DNA of 14,116 bases from Caulobacter sp. CCH9-E1 (GCF_001556515.1 NZ_LSJA01000203.1:1-14116), one strand, 5' to 3'. Positions 1-8,994 are shown, numbered from the stretch's first letter. The notes: generated by a model not told the origin, from the letters alone. Translations and numbers: made by a program.

Positions 1-430
1 GCCCAAACCCACCCTCGATCTGCGCGGCGCCGCCCGCCGTCCACGCCCGCGCGAAATCGCCGCCGGCCTGCTCGCCAGCGGCGCGGCGGCGCGCGATTTC
101 CGTCGCCTCGACTTCGCGCGGATCCTGGAGCGCGCGCGGCGCGGCCGCCAGCCCGGCGCGACGTCGCACGACGCCGCCCACCATGAAGCCGTGCTGGACG
201 CCGCCGCCGTCTTCGCGGTCCTGCGGCCCTGGTCGCCGGTCGGCGGCGCCTGCCTCAAGCGCAGTTATCAGCTCCTGGGCTATCTGCGGCGCCTCGGGCT
301 CGACGCCGACTGGGTGATTGGCGTGCGGACCTGGCCGTTCATGGCTCACTGCTGGCTGCAGTCCGGGCCGGTGGCGCTGGACGACGATGTCGAACGCCTC
401 ATCGCCTACACCCCGATCCTGGCGGTCTGA
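1..430 (+). CDS. Lasso peptide protease B (transglutaminase-like cysteine protease), C-terminal part
   Basis: This gene is open from the left edge (frame beginning at base 2) to the TGA at 428-430, so its start lies outside the window. About 142 residues are visible. The last 65 or so carry the transglutaminase-like fold of lasso B (McjB-type) proteins: Cys in GGACLKRSYQL (codon 251-253), His in the AHCW motif (347-349) and Asp in LDDDVERL (380-388), giving a Cys-His-Asp triad. In lasso biosynthesis this enzyme removes the leader peptide from the precursor so that the cyclase can close the ring. The cyclase gene follows directly, with the stop and next start sharing a base (TGATG), which supports translational coupling. 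The leader-binding RRE region would be in the missing N-terminal part, so I cannot say whether B is fused or split. The family call is strong from the motif set plus the adjacent cyclase. Confidence 0.9.
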   Translation, partial: PKPTLDLRGAARRPRPREIAAGLLASGAAARDFRRLDFARILERARRGRQPGATSHDAAHHEAVLDAAAVFAVLRPWSPVGGACLKRSYQLLGYLRRLGLDADWVIGVRTWPFMAHCWLQSGPVALDDDVERLIAYTPILAV

Positions 431-2184
431 TGGGCGAGTATCTCGCCATGGTCTGGCCCCGAGGCGTGCCGAGCCAGGCGGCCGAGGCCAAGCGCGCCGC
501 GATCGAGGCCGAGGGGGACTGGACCCTGGCCCATCGCGCCCACGAGATCGCCGTCTACGTCCGCGGCGCCCGCCCGCCGGTCGTCCGGGCCGTGCCAAAC
601 CAGGGCGGGGCCGTGATCGGCGACCTCTTCGACACCGCCGCGACCCGCGAGGGCCGCGCGCAGGATTTCCCGCTTCACCTGATGGTCGGCGTGGCGCCTG
701 CCGACGCCGCGCGGCTCCTGATCCGCCATGCCTGGGGGCGCTACGTGGCGATCCTCAAGGCGGGCGATGCGCCGCCCACGCTGTTGCGCGATCCGACCGG
801 GGCGCTGGACTGCCTGACCTGGGTTCGCGACGAGGTGACGTTCATCGCCTCGATCCCGCCCGCTCAGGGCCCGTGCGCGCCCGAGGGGCTGGCGGTCGAC
901 TGGACCAAGGTCGGCGACCTCCTGGCCCGCGGCAATCTCTGGAGCGAGATCTGCCCCTTGGCGGGCGTGGTCGCCATCGGCCCCGGCACGATGCGGGCGG
1001 GCTGGGACGCGAGCCAGGCGACCCGGCTGTGGCGACCGGCCGATCACGCGCGGCCATCTCGAACCTGGCTCGATCCCAAGGGCCTGGCCGATCTGGTCGA
1101 CGCCTGCGTGGCGGCCCTGGCCAAGGATCGTTCCTCCATCCTGCTGGAAATCTCCGGCGGCCTGGATTCGGCGATCGTCGCCGCCAGCCTCACCCGCTGC
1201 GGCGCGCCGGTGGTCGCGGCGATCAACGCCTACTGGCCGCAGCGCGAAGGCGACGAGCGGGCCTGGGCCCAGCGCATCGCCGATCGCTTCGGCTTTCCGT
1301 TGGTGACCAGTTTGCGGGGCCTGATGGCGGTGGACGGGGCCGTGCTGGATCAGACCGCCGGCGCCGGTCGGCCGGGCCTCAACGCCCAGGACCCCGACCT
1401 CGATCGTGACCTGGCCGAGCAGTTGCGCAAGGTCGGGGCGCAGGCGTTGTTCACGGGACAGGGCGGGGACGGCGTCTTCTACCAGATGGGACATCCGGCC
1501 CTGGCGGCCGACATCCTCCAGGGACGCCCCACGCCGGCTGGTCGCGCGGCGTCCCTGGCCATGCTGGCCCGGCGCACCCGCACCACGGTGTGGTCATTGA
1601 TGGCGCGCGCGATGCAGCCCTTGGCGCGCTTGTCCCCGGGGATCCCGCCGCCGAGCTTCCTGGCCGACGGCGTGGCCTTGCCGCCGCCGCATCCCTGGGT
1701 GGCTGACCATCGCGGCGTCAGTCCGGCCAAGCGCATCCAGATCCGCGGCCTGACCAACATCCAAACCGCCTACGGCGACAGTCTGCGAGGCCGGGCCGCC
1801 GACCTGATCCATCCCCTGATGGCCCAGCCGATCATCGAGGCGTGCCTTTCCATCCCCGCGCCGATCCTGGCGCTCGGCGCGGTCGACCGGCCGTTCGCCC
1901 GAGCGGCCTTCGCCGATCGCCTGCCGCCCGAGAGCCTGAAGCGCCGCTCCAAGGGCGACGTCACGGTGTTCTTCTCCAAGAGCCTGGCCGCCAGCCTGCC
2001 TGCCCTGCGGCCGTTCCTGCTCGACGGGCGGCTGGCGGCCAAGGGCCTGATCGACAGCGACCGGCTCGAACCCCTGCTGCATCGCGAGCCGATGATCTGG
2101 CGCGATTGCGTGGGCGAGGTGATGCTGGCCGCGACGGTCGAAGCCTGGGTCCGGGCGTGGGAACGGAAGATCACGACGGTCTAG
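430..2184 (+). CDS. Lasso peptide cyclase C (asparagine synthetase-like macrolactam synthetase)
   Basis: The protein is 584 aa and related to asparagine synthetase B. It is the ATP-dependent enzyme that activates the ring Asp/Glu side chain of the lasso precursor and joins it to the freed N-terminal amine. The PP-loop SGGLDS is at residues 242-247 and is the adenylation site. Further synthetase-like segments are FTGQGGDGVFY (around 345) and KRRSKGDVTVFF in the C-terminal third. The N-terminal region resembles the glutaminase-like domain but begins MGEYLAM, without the catalytic Cys2 of true asparagine synthetases, as expected for lasso cyclases that do not use glutamine. The ATG at 430 overlaps the stop of B. 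The length fits the family. The 3' end overlaps the convergent peptidase gene by 14 bp. An ordinary asparagine synthetase is unlikely given the missing Cys and the B neighbour. Confidence 0.94.
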   Translation: MGEYLAMVWPRGVPSQAAEAKRAAIEAEGDWTLAHRAHEIAVYVRGARPPVVRAVPNQGGAVIGDLFDTAATREGRAQDFPLHLMVGVAPADAARLLIRHAWGRYVAILKAGDAPPTLLRDPTGALDCLTWVRDEVTFIASIPPAQGPCAPEGLAVDWTKVGDLLARGNLWSEICPLAGVVAIGPGTMRAGWDASQATRLWRPADHARPSRTWLDPKGLADLVDACVAALAKDRSSILLEISGGLDSAIVAASLTRCGAPVVAAINAYWPQREGDERAWAQRIADRFGFPLVTSLRGLMAVDGAVLDQTAGAGRPGLNAQDPDLDRDLAEQLRKVGAQALFTGQGGDGVFYQMGHPALAADILQGRPTPAGRAASLAMLARRTRTTVWSLMARAMQPLARLSPGIPPPSFLADGVALPPPHPWVADHRGVSPAKRIQIRGLTNIQTAYGDSLRGRAADLIHPLMAQPIIEACLSIPAPILALGAVDRPFARAAFADRLPPESLKRRSKGDVTVFFSKSLAASLPALRPFLLDGRLAAKGLIDSDRLEPLLHREPMIWRDCVGEVMLAATVEAWVRAWERKITTV

Positions 2185-4660
2185 CCGGTGCGCCGCCGGC
2201 GTTCGGACTGGTCGCGCCGTCGCCGATCCGTTCGTTCAGGAAGTCGAGCACGCGGCGATACTCGTCGGCGATGTTGCCGGGCGTCAGCACGACGTGGCCT
2301 TCGCCATGATAGGTCAGCAGCATCGCATCCTTGTCCTGCCGGAAGAGCGCCCCGAACATGGTCAGGGCCTGGGCCGGATCGCCGTCGAGGTCGCCCATGA
2401 TCAACATGACCGGCGCGGTGATCTTGTCGGCGAAGAGGACGGGGCTGTTGCGCAGGTAGCGTTGCGGATCGCGCCAGGGCGGCGCGCCCATCCGTCCCTG
2501 GCCCAGCTCGGCCCAGCCGGCGTCGCCCATCAGGCTCACCCCGGCCTCGGGCAGCACCGTCGCCGACAAGCTCTTGCGGGTGTAGTGGCCGATCAGGTCG
2601 GCGGAGAAGGCGCTGGCGACCACGGCCTTGAAGCGCGGGCTCTGGGTCGCGGCGGTCAGCACGGTGTAGCCCCCGTAGCTGTGGCCCATCAGGGCCAGGC
2701 GGCCGGCGTCGATCGCCGGTTCCTGGGCCGCCGCCGCATCGACGACGTTCAGGATTTGGTCGGCCAGGCCCTGGGCCGGCTCACGATCCGGATCGATCGG
2801 CAGGCTGGGCAGCAGAACCGCGTAACCGGCGCCCGCCAGGATCTGGGCGTTGAGGAACACCTGCCGAGCCGGGGCGCTCTGGCTGGCCGGCGGGCCGGGA
2901 TAGTCGCGGCCGAGATACGGGATCGTCACCAGCGGCGCCTTGCGGCCGGCCGGCAGGTCGGGCGGCAGGTAGAGCCAGCTGGTCAGGGCCTGGCCGCGTG
3001 GCCCCAGGTGGGTGATCGCCCGCGGCCGCGCGAAATCCACCTGCGCCAGCTGAGGGTTCAGGGTGGCGACGGTCTGGGGCGAGCGGTCGCGGCGGCGCAC
3101 GATCACACGCTCGACGCCATGGGCGTCACGGCCAAGGCTGGCCACCGCGCCGGCTTGGCCAGCGGCGGCCAGCACGCTCTCGCCGGGGGCTGTGGTCAGG
3201 CCCAGGCGCCGCAGGCGATGATCGCGCACTTGGCCGAGGTCCTGACCGTCCGGGGCCGGCAAGGCCAGGGCTAGGGCGTCAACGGCGGGGCGATTGTTGA
3301 ACGCCAGGCGCTCGCCGCCCGCCGCGCCGGGACCCGGAACACTGGCGCCGATCCCCAGCAGCTTGGCCCGGCCTTGGCCGTCGATCCGCCAGAGCTTGCC
3401 GGCCTGGGAGACGATGATGGCGTTGGCGGCGGTCGCTTCGAGCGCGCGCGGGCCCGGCGGCAGGCCCAGGGTCAGGGGACGGGGCCCGTTCGCCGTCCAG
3501 CGCAGCCAGTCGGTCTGGCCCGCCGGCGCGCCCGGCGCTCGCGCCAGGATCAGCGGATCCTCGCCCATCCAGTCGGCGCGCGGCACGCGAGAGCCGTAGC
3601 GCGTGGTCTCGGCGCTGGTCTGGGCGGCCGGATTCTCCAGGGGCTGCGCGCGCTGGGCCGCGGCGTTCAGGCGCCAGTAGCGCGCCGCCGTCCAGTCGCT
3701 CGCGTCGGGCTTGGCGAAGACGAGCAGTTGCAGGCCGCTCGGCGACCAGGCCAGGAGATCGGTGGCGACCTCGCAGGTCGGGCACGGCGACCAGGTCGCG
3801 CCGCTGGTCAGATCGACCACCACGACCCGCCGGCGCCGGTAAGGATCGGTGGTGTAGGCCGGGCGCGAGGGATCCGGATGCAGGGTCTCGGCCTCGACGA
3901 GCATGGCCGCCCGTCGCCCGCCCGGCGCTACCTCCAGGTCGATGAACGCCCCTTGCGCCAGAACGCGGCCCTGGCCGGTGGTCGCGTCGACCGCCACCAA
4001 CCGCCCCGGCGCGGCCGAGGGCGTGCGCTCAAGATAGCGGCCGGCCCCGAGCAGGGTCACGCCGGGGCGACCATTTTGCGTCTCCCGCCATTTGTCGATC
4101 AGGCGGTCTTGCGTCTGGGCGCCGGTGAGCGCGCCCATCGCCGGGGCGTCCGGGTCCTTGGCCAGGACGACGAGCCGGTCCTCTTCCGCCCACTGCATCG
4201 ATCGGCCCCAGACGTCGGAGGTCGGGAAAAGCCCCGTCCACACGACCGCGCCCGTCGCCAGGGTGACGATCCCGACTTCGAGGCTGGCGCCGCGCGCCCG
4301 GATCACCGCCATCCGAGCGCCCGACGGCGCGAAGGGCCCCGGCGTATAGCCGTAGGCGTCGGGTCTATCGCCCGCGCCGCCGTCCGCCTCGCCCAGCAAC
4401 AACCGGGGCGGACTGTCGGCCCGCAGGTCGACCACCGACAACCGGGTGATGGTCATCGGCGTGTCGAACTCCAGCGCCCACGAGGTCGCCGACCGGTAGG
4501 GCGCGGTGGTCGGGACGACCAGCCAGCGCTGCGAGGGGTCGATGCTGACCGTTCCCAGCCGCTGCTGGTTCAGCAGCTGGTCGACGGTGAACGGCGTGGC
4601 CTGCGCCGCGCCTGCCCCGAACAGGGCGCAGGCGAGCAGGCGCGGCGCGAGGCGGCGCAT
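2171..4660 (-). CDS. Secreted S9-family serine peptidase, probable lasso peptide isopeptidase (E)
   Basis: The protein is 829 aa and starts with a signal peptide (MRRLAPRLLACALFGAGAAQA), so it is exported, probably to the periplasm. Residues of about 25-520 are WD/beta-propeller-like, and the C-terminal 280 form an alpha/beta hydrolase. The nucleophile motif GHSYGG has Ser661. The acid is probably Asp757 (GDLDGD) and the base His789 (GEGHVVL), the prolyl-oligopeptidase order. Caulobacterales lasso clusters typically encode an S9 enzyme (AtxE-type) that hydrolyses the isopeptide bond of the threaded peptide, and position next to B-C and the receptor makes that the likely role here. It is longer than I recall for characterised isopeptidases, so a general S9 aminopeptidase or dipeptidyl peptidase cannot be excluded. 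A GGAG lies upstream of the ATG. It follows the receptor gene by 48 bp, probably as one transcript. Confidence 0.85.
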   Translation of the reverse strand: MRRLAPRLLACALFGAGAAQATPFTVDQLLNQQRLGTVSIDPSQRWLVVPTTAPYRSATSWALEFDTPMTITRLSVVDLRADSPPRLLLGEADGGAGDRPDAYGYTPGPFAPSGARMAVIRARGASLEVGIVTLATGAVVWTGLFPTSDVWGRSMQWAEEDRLVVLAKDPDAPAMGALTGAQTQDRLIDKWRETQNGRPGVTLLGAGRYLERTPSAAPGRLVAVDATTGQGRVLAQGAFIDLEVAPGGRRAAMLVEAETLHPDPSRPAYTTDPYRRRRVVVVDLTSGATWSPCPTCEVATDLLAWSPSGLQLLVFAKPDASDWTAARYWRLNAAAQRAQPLENPAAQTSAETTRYGSRVPRADWMGEDPLILARAPGAPAGQTDWLRWTANGPRPLTLGLPPGPRALEATAANAIIVSQAGKLWRIDGQGRAKLLGIGASVPGPGAAGGERLAFNNRPAVDALALALPAPDGQDLGQVRDHRLRRLGLTTAPGESVLAAAGQAGAVASLGRDAHGVERVIVRRRDRSPQTVATLNPQLAQVDFARPRAITHLGPRGQALTSWLYLPPDLPAGRKAPLVTIPYLGRDYPGPPASQSAPARQVFLNAQILAGAGYAVLLPSLPIDPDREPAQGLADQILNVVDAAAAQEPAIDAGRLALMGHSYGGYTVLTAATQSPRFKAVVASAFSADLIGHYTRKSLSATVLPEAGVSLMGDAGWAELGQGRMGAPPWRDPQRYLRNSPVLFADKITAPVMLIMGDLDGDPAQALTMFGALFRQDKDAMLLTYHGEGHVVLTPGNIADEYRRVLDFLNERIGDGATSPNAGGAPARPS

Positions 4661-4708
4661 GGGGAGGCTCCGGATTACAGGGTTGGGGTCAGGGGCGCGG
4701 GCGCGCCG

Positions 4709-7700
4709 CTACCAGGTCTTGGTCAGCTGCAGGGTCACCGTGCGGCCGAGGGGATCGGCGTTGGCCGGGTCGTAGCCGACGCCAAGGTTGGAGTCGTAGA
4801 ACGGCGGATCGTCGTCCAGCAGGTTCTGGACGTTCAAGGCCAGCGAGAGGCCTCGCATCGGCCCGGTCTTGAAGCCGTAGGTCAGGTTGAGATCGGCGGT
4901 GGTCCACGGCTTGATCCGGCCGCCGGTCTCGGTGCGCAGATCACCGACATGGCTGAGCGCCGCCGTGGTGGTCAGGGCGCCGTGGGTCCAGCTGGCGGCG
5001 GCCCGCAGGCGCAGGTCCGCGGGCTGGCCGGCGACCCCCGCTTGCTGCACGGCGCGGGCCTGCGGCGTGATCTTGCGCTGGTAGTCGACGAGCCAGGTGA
5101 CGTCGGCGGTGAGCGCCAGCGGATCCTTGCCGAGCTGGGCGGCGTAGCGCGCCGAGATGTCGAAGCCGCGCACCCGCAGCTGGCCGGTGTTGACCCAGCG
5201 CCCATCGATGATCGCCGCGTAGGACTGGGCCGGGAAGATGCCTTGCGCCAGGGAGCGCGGATCGTCGATCAGGGCCTGGATGCGGGCGAGATCGGCGGGG
5301 TTGCTGCCCGGCGAGACCAGGCTGACGAACGGGGCGAATTCCGGCGCGGTCAGCACCGTGGAGAGATTGTCCAAGCCGGGCTGGCCGATGCGGTCGGTGA
5401 AGCGGGTGTCGAAGCCCGTGACCGACGCCTTGAACCGGGGCCAGCGCGCCGGCGCCAGTTCAAGGGTCAGGGTCTTGGACGTCGCGGTCTCGGGGCGCAG
5501 GTCCAGATTGCCGCCGTAGAGGATCATCACGATGGTGTCCTGGCCGTTCCGGGTCAGGGTGGTCGGCGCATAGATCTGCGGCTCGTTCAGCTCGATCAGG
5601 GCCGGGGCCCGGAAGGAGGTTCCGTAGCTGGCCTTGACCGTCAGGCCCGCGGCCGGCGACCAGATCACCCCGACCTTCGGGTCGGTGCTGGCGATCTGGC
5701 CATAGTCCTCGCGCCGCACGGCCGCCGACAGCTCCAGCCGTTGCAGCCCGGGCCGCACGAAGCCGCCGCCGAAGATCGGCACACGCACTTCGGCGAACGC
5801 AGCATCGATCGTGCGGTGGACGTCGCGCCGCGCCACCTCGGTCGGGACAAAGCCCGAGGTCAGGCTGACGCCGCCGGTCTTCAGGGCCTCGCGACGGATC
5901 TGGCCGCCGACCGCCAGGCCGACCGCCCCGGCCGGCAGGGTGAAGAGTTCGCCGTCGAGCTTGAGATTGACTGACGCCGTCTCGCCGCGCGTCTTGCGCG
6001 TCAGATAGCCGCCGCTGATGAAGTCGAGGACCGTCCTGGGGTTGGAGCCCTGGCCGATGAACGGGTTGAAGAAGCCGTTGGCCGCCGTGCTGAACGGGGT
6101 GGCGGCGTTGTTGGCGGTGGTCCCCAGGGCCTCGGACAGGTAGCTGGTGTTGACGAGATTGTCGGTGCGCGAGCGGCCCTGCTCCAGGCCATAGGCGCCG
6201 TAGGCGTCCAGCCGCCAGGTCCCCGGCAGACGAGCCTGGCCGCCGAAGCTGAGGCCCAGGGTGTCGGCCACGCCGTTGACCCGCTGGCCGCCCAGTTCAT
6301 TGAGGAAGGAATAGGCGATGCGCTCGGACGTCTGACCGGTTGGCGACACGAAATACGGATTGCTGCGGTTCACCGTCAGGGTCGGGCTGGAGGCGACGCT
6401 GCGGTTGGTGAACCGGCGGCGCGTGGCCCGCGCGTCGGCCGACAGCGACACGCCCGGCGTCAGGTCTTGCGCCAAGGCGACATAGAGGCTGTCGCGGCGT
6501 TGGCGGGGCAGCACGTCATAGGCGGCCAGCTGGTTCTCCAGATTGACCGTGCCGGCCTGGAAGCTGGCGGGCGTCAGTCCCGTGCCGTTCTGACCGGCGG
6601 GGATCGCGTAGGCCGGGACCAGCACCCCGGCGGCGTTGGCGCGCAGGATGGTGCCCGGCATGCCGTAGTAGCGGCGATGGTCCGTGCCGCCGAGGGCGCG
6701 CAGGTCGGCCTGGCCGGTATAGTCCCGGTCCCGCCCCTTCAGTCGGTCGCGGGCGCTATGCTCGTAACTGACCACCAGATTGCCGCTGTCCCAGTCGTGG
6801 CCGACCGTCTGGCCGAACGACCACTGGCTGGCCCCGCCCTGGGTGGTTCCGCCGACCAGGGCCCGGGTCTCGGCGCCCTCGAAACGCTTGCGCAGCACGA
6901 TGTTGACGACGCCGCCGACCGCGTCCGAGCCGTAGAGGGCCGAGGCCCCGTCGAGCAGCACTTCAATGCGTTCCACCGCCGCCATCGGGATCGACGACAC
7001 GTCGGCGAAGTCGCCGCGCAGACCTGTTCCGGCCAGACGCCGGCCATTGACCAGAACCAGGGTGGCGTCGGTGCCCAAGCCCCGCAGGTTCACCCCGGTG
7101 GCCTTGTTGGAATTGGTCCCGGTCGGGTCGGCGCCGGTCGAGCTGGCGTCCTCGTTGCCCAGGCCCCCGAACGCCTGGGGCAAGGCCGAAAGCGCGTCGG
7201 CCACGCTGGTGCGGCCGGCCCGGTCCAGGCTCTCGCGATCCAGGATGATCACCGGCGAGGCGCTGTCCTTGGCGCCCCGGATATGGCTCCCGACCACGAT
7301 CTCCGACAGCAGGGTCGGGTCCTCCGGCGCGGCCTGGACCAGCGGCGGGACGGGCGGCGCGTCGGCGTCGGTGTCCTGCGCGCGCGCCGGTCCGGCCGTC
7401 GAGATCAGCTGGGCGCGGGCCCGCAACACGAACACCTTGCCGGTCATCCGCTGGACCTCGAGATCGACCCCGACCAGCAGCCGGTCCAGGGCCTGCGCGG
7501 CCGTCATCCGTCCGCTGACCGCCGGCCCGCTGCGGCCGGCCACCATCTCGCTGGTGAACAGGATCTGGGTTCCCGTCTGGCGGCCCAGCGCGAACAGCGC
7601 CGCGCCCAGCGGTCCCTTGGCCAGGCGCACCTCGACCACGGGATCGGCGGCCTGACTGGCCTTGCTCGACCGGGCGGGCGCGTTGGCCTGGACATCCTCC

Positions 7701-7798
7701 ATTCCCGAGGCGTTTGGGGCCGCCAGGGCTTGTCCGACCCACCCGGTGGCCAGCGTCAGGCAACTGAGCCCCAACAGGCTTTGACGATAAGCGCGCAT
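4709..7798 (-). CDS. TonB-dependent outer-membrane receptor/transducer with N-terminal STN domain
   Basis: The protein is 1029 aa. It has a signal peptide (about residues 1-27, cleavage after ALA), a secretin/TonB short N-terminal (STN) domain at about 54-127, a TonB-box-like EIVVGSHI at 166-173, a plug domain at about 178-300 (SPVIILDRESLDRAG, then the LVNGRRLAG and GGVVNIVLRK motifs), and a beta-barrel to a C-terminal aromatic residue (LTKTW). An STN domain marks a transducer that not only imports ligand but signals to a FecR-type anti-sigma factor, and fecR/fecI-like genes lie just upstream. The inferred ligand is the lasso peptide or its linearised product, because the gene sits between fecR and the isopeptidase. 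A siderophore or other substrate remains possible. The 122 bp upstream hold a candidate ECF promoter and a small hairpin. Confidence 0.96.
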   Translation of the reverse strand: MRAYRQSLLGLSCLTLATGWVGQALAAPNASGMEDVQANAPARSSKASQAADPVVEVRLAKGPLGAALFALGRQTGTQILFTSEMVAGRSGPAVSGRMTAAQALDRLLVGVDLEVQRMTGKVFVLRARAQLISTAGPARAQDTDADAPPVPPLVQAAPEDPTLLSEIVVGSHIRGAKDSASPVIILDRESLDRAGRTSVADALSALPQAFGGLGNEDASSTGADPTGTNSNKATGVNLRGLGTDATLVLVNGRRLAGTGLRGDFADVSSIPMAAVERIEVLLDGASALYGSDAVGGVVNIVLRKRFEGAETRALVGGTTQGGASQWSFGQTVGHDWDSGNLVVSYEHSARDRLKGRDRDYTGQADLRALGGTDHRRYYGMPGTILRANAAGVLVPAYAIPAGQNGTGLTPASFQAGTVNLENQLAAYDVLPRQRRDSLYVALAQDLTPGVSLSADARATRRRFTNRSVASSPTLTVNRSNPYFVSPTGQTSERIAYSFLNELGGQRVNGVADTLGLSFGGQARLPGTWRLDAYGAYGLEQGRSRTDNLVNTSYLSEALGTTANNAATPFSTAANGFFNPFIGQGSNPRTVLDFISGGYLTRKTRGETASVNLKLDGELFTLPAGAVGLAVGGQIRREALKTGGVSLTSGFVPTEVARRDVHRTIDAAFAEVRVPIFGGGFVRPGLQRLELSAAVRREDYGQIASTDPKVGVIWSPAAGLTVKASYGTSFRAPALIELNEPQIYAPTTLTRNGQDTIVMILYGGNLDLRPETATSKTLTLELAPARWPRFKASVTGFDTRFTDRIGQPGLDNLSTVLTAPEFAPFVSLVSPGSNPADLARIQALIDDPRSLAQGIFPAQSYAAIIDGRWVNTGQLRVRGFDISARYAAQLGKDPLALTADVTWLVDYQRKITPQARAVQQAGVAGQPADLRLRAAASWTHGALTTTAALSHVGDLRTETGGRIKPWTTADLNLTYGFKTGPMRGLSLALNVQNLLDDDPPFYDSNLGVGYDPANADPLGRTVTLQLTKTW

Positions 7799-7828
7799 CG
7801 TTCACATCCCCCCGCCGCGCGCACGGGG

Positions 7829-7843
7829 CCGCCACGATGGCGG
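7829..7843 (-). other. Short perfect hairpin in the 5' leader of the receptor gene
   Basis: CCGCCA-CGA-TGGCGG is a 6-bp perfect stem with a 3-nt loop, 31 bases upstream of the receptor ATG in the receptor's direction. It lies downstream of the candidate ECF promoter and so would be transcribed. It has no U-tract and is unlikely to be a terminator. It may stabilise the leader mRNA or be chance in GC-rich DNA. Confidence 0.3.
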
Positions 7844-7866
7844 TCTCTCGCCGGGGCGCGGCGGGG

Positions 7867-7900
7867 GTAAGACTCCTGGGAGGGCGTCACACCCTACCGG
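7867..7900 (-). promoter_or_regulatory. Candidate ECF (FecI-type) promoter for the receptor-isopeptidase genes
   Basis: Read on the minus strand this stretch goes from GGTAGGGTG to AGTCTTAC, which could serve as -35 and -10 blocks of an extracytoplasmic-function sigma promoter. It is in the only sizeable gap (122 bp) of the four-gene minus-strand set, directly upstream of the receptor that FecI-type sigma factors usually control. The assignment rests on position and a loose block pattern and has not been compared with other promoters. Confidence 0.3.
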
Positions 7901-7920
7901 GATGCGAAAGATTTATGACG

Positions 7921-8982
7921 TCAAGCGGGGCCGGAGCGTTCGGCGGTCAGTTCGACGCCGCCGTCCGGGCGCGGGACGCTCTTGAGGTCCAGCAAGGCGG
8001 CCATCCCCCGGGCGAAGGTCTCGGTGTCGCCGGCGTCGAACTCGCCATTGACCCGCTGGTCCGCCGGCGCCCCGGGACCCAGCACCACCTGGCGACGGCT
8101 GTAGCGATTGACCTCCGCCACCGCCTCGGCCAGGGGCACGTCCTTGAAGGTCAGGCGGCCGCTGGTCCAGCCGGTGGCCGCCGCCACGTCGACGGCGACC
8201 GGTTTGACCGGCGCGGCGCGGACGACATCGACCCGCTGTCCCGCCGACAGGATCACCGGCGCGGGCCGCGCCGTGTTTTGCGCGCCGGCCTGGCTGACCT
8301 GGACGCGGCCCTCGGCCAGGGTCACCCGCACCGCACCGTCGGCCCGATAGACCTCGAACCGCGTGCCGATGGCCCGCACCGCCGTGTCGCCGGCCGTGAC
8401 GACGAAGGGACGCCCCGCGTCATGGGCGACGACGAACATCGCCTGGCCCTTGTCGAGGATCAGGCTGCGCTGGGCCTTGGACAGCCGCACGCGCACCTGG
8501 CTGTTGGTGTTGAGTTCGACCGTCGAGCCATCGGCCAGGCTGATGGCCCGCCGCTCGCCGATCTCGGTCCGATAGGTCTGCTGGCCGGCCTGGCCAAGCA
8601 GCACCGCTCCGATCACCGCGGCCGCGGCCAGGGCCGCGCCGACGCCGAGGGTCCGGACGCCGCGGCCTTGGCCGAGGCCTCGCAGCCGCGCGCCGATCCC
8701 GCGCGGCCGGCGCGCGGCCGTCTCGGCGATGGCCTGGAGTCTCGGATCGTCGGCCAGGGCCCGCACGCCCGTCGTCAGGGCTTCGATGCGGGTGTAGGCG
8801 GCGTCATTGAGGCTGTCTTCGCGCCAGGCGAAGAAGGTCGTCAGGTCGGCGTTGCTGACCCGTTGGGCGCTGAGCTTGGCGTACCAGGCGGCCGCCTCGT
8901 CGCGCGCGCGCTTGTCGTCGGCGCTGCGGGGCTCCCCGCCGCCCGGCTGGGCGCTTCTGGCCTGGGTCTTGTCATCGATCAT
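7921..8982 (-). CDS. FecR-type anti-sigma factor / signal relay protein
   Basis: The protein is 353 aa. The cytoplasmic N-terminal domain (about residues 25-70, DEAAAWYAKLSA...FFAWREDSLNDAAYTRIEAL) is the FecR N-terminal sigma-binding region (DUF4880 type). One transmembrane helix at about 112-132 (VGAALAAAAVIGAVLLG) is followed by the periplasmic FecR domain at about 138-235 (RRAISLADGSTVELNTNSQV) and a C-terminal STN-contacting domain (DUF4974 type, about 275-350). In this family FecR spans the inner membrane, receives the ligand-bound state of the receptor's STN domain and releases or activates the FecI sigma factor. It starts at the ATG at 8982, 12 bp after the sigma gene stop, so the two are co-transcribed. 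A 122-bp gap separates its stop from the receptor start, so the receptor probably has its own promoter. Confidence 0.95.
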   Translation of the reverse strand: MIDDKTQARSAQPGGGEPRSADDKRARDEAAAWYAKLSAQRVSNADLTTFFAWREDSLNDAAYTRIEALTTGVRALADDPRLQAIAETAARRPRGIGARLRGLGQGRGVRTLGVGAALAAAAVIGAVLLGQAGQQTYRTEIGERRAISLADGSTVELNTNSQVRVRLSKAQRSLILDKGQAMFVVAHDAGRPFVVTAGDTAVRAIGTRFEVYRADGAVRVTLAEGRVQVSQAGAQNTARPAPVILSAGQRVDVVRAAPVKPVAVDVAAATGWTSGRLTFKDVPLAEAVAEVNRYSRRQVVLGPGAPADQRVNGEFDAGDTETFARGMAALLDLKSVPRPDGGVELTAERSGPA

Positions 8983-8994
8983 GACGTGATCCGC

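Noticed and set aside
406..1494. Minus-strand frame opposite the lasso cyclase
   Set aside because: The plus-strand cyclase has its PP-loop and synthetase motifs, while the reverse frame has no recognisable fold.
3374..5974. Very long plus-strand open frame opposite the peptidase and receptor genes
   Set aside because: It is an Arg/Gly/Ala-rich shadow with no domain pattern. High GC makes long antisense frames common, and both minus-strand genes have full domain sets.
6467..7870. Long plus-strand frame opposite the receptor gene
   Set aside because: It is an antisense shadow of the STN-plug region, and its composition is that of a reversed GC-rich gene.
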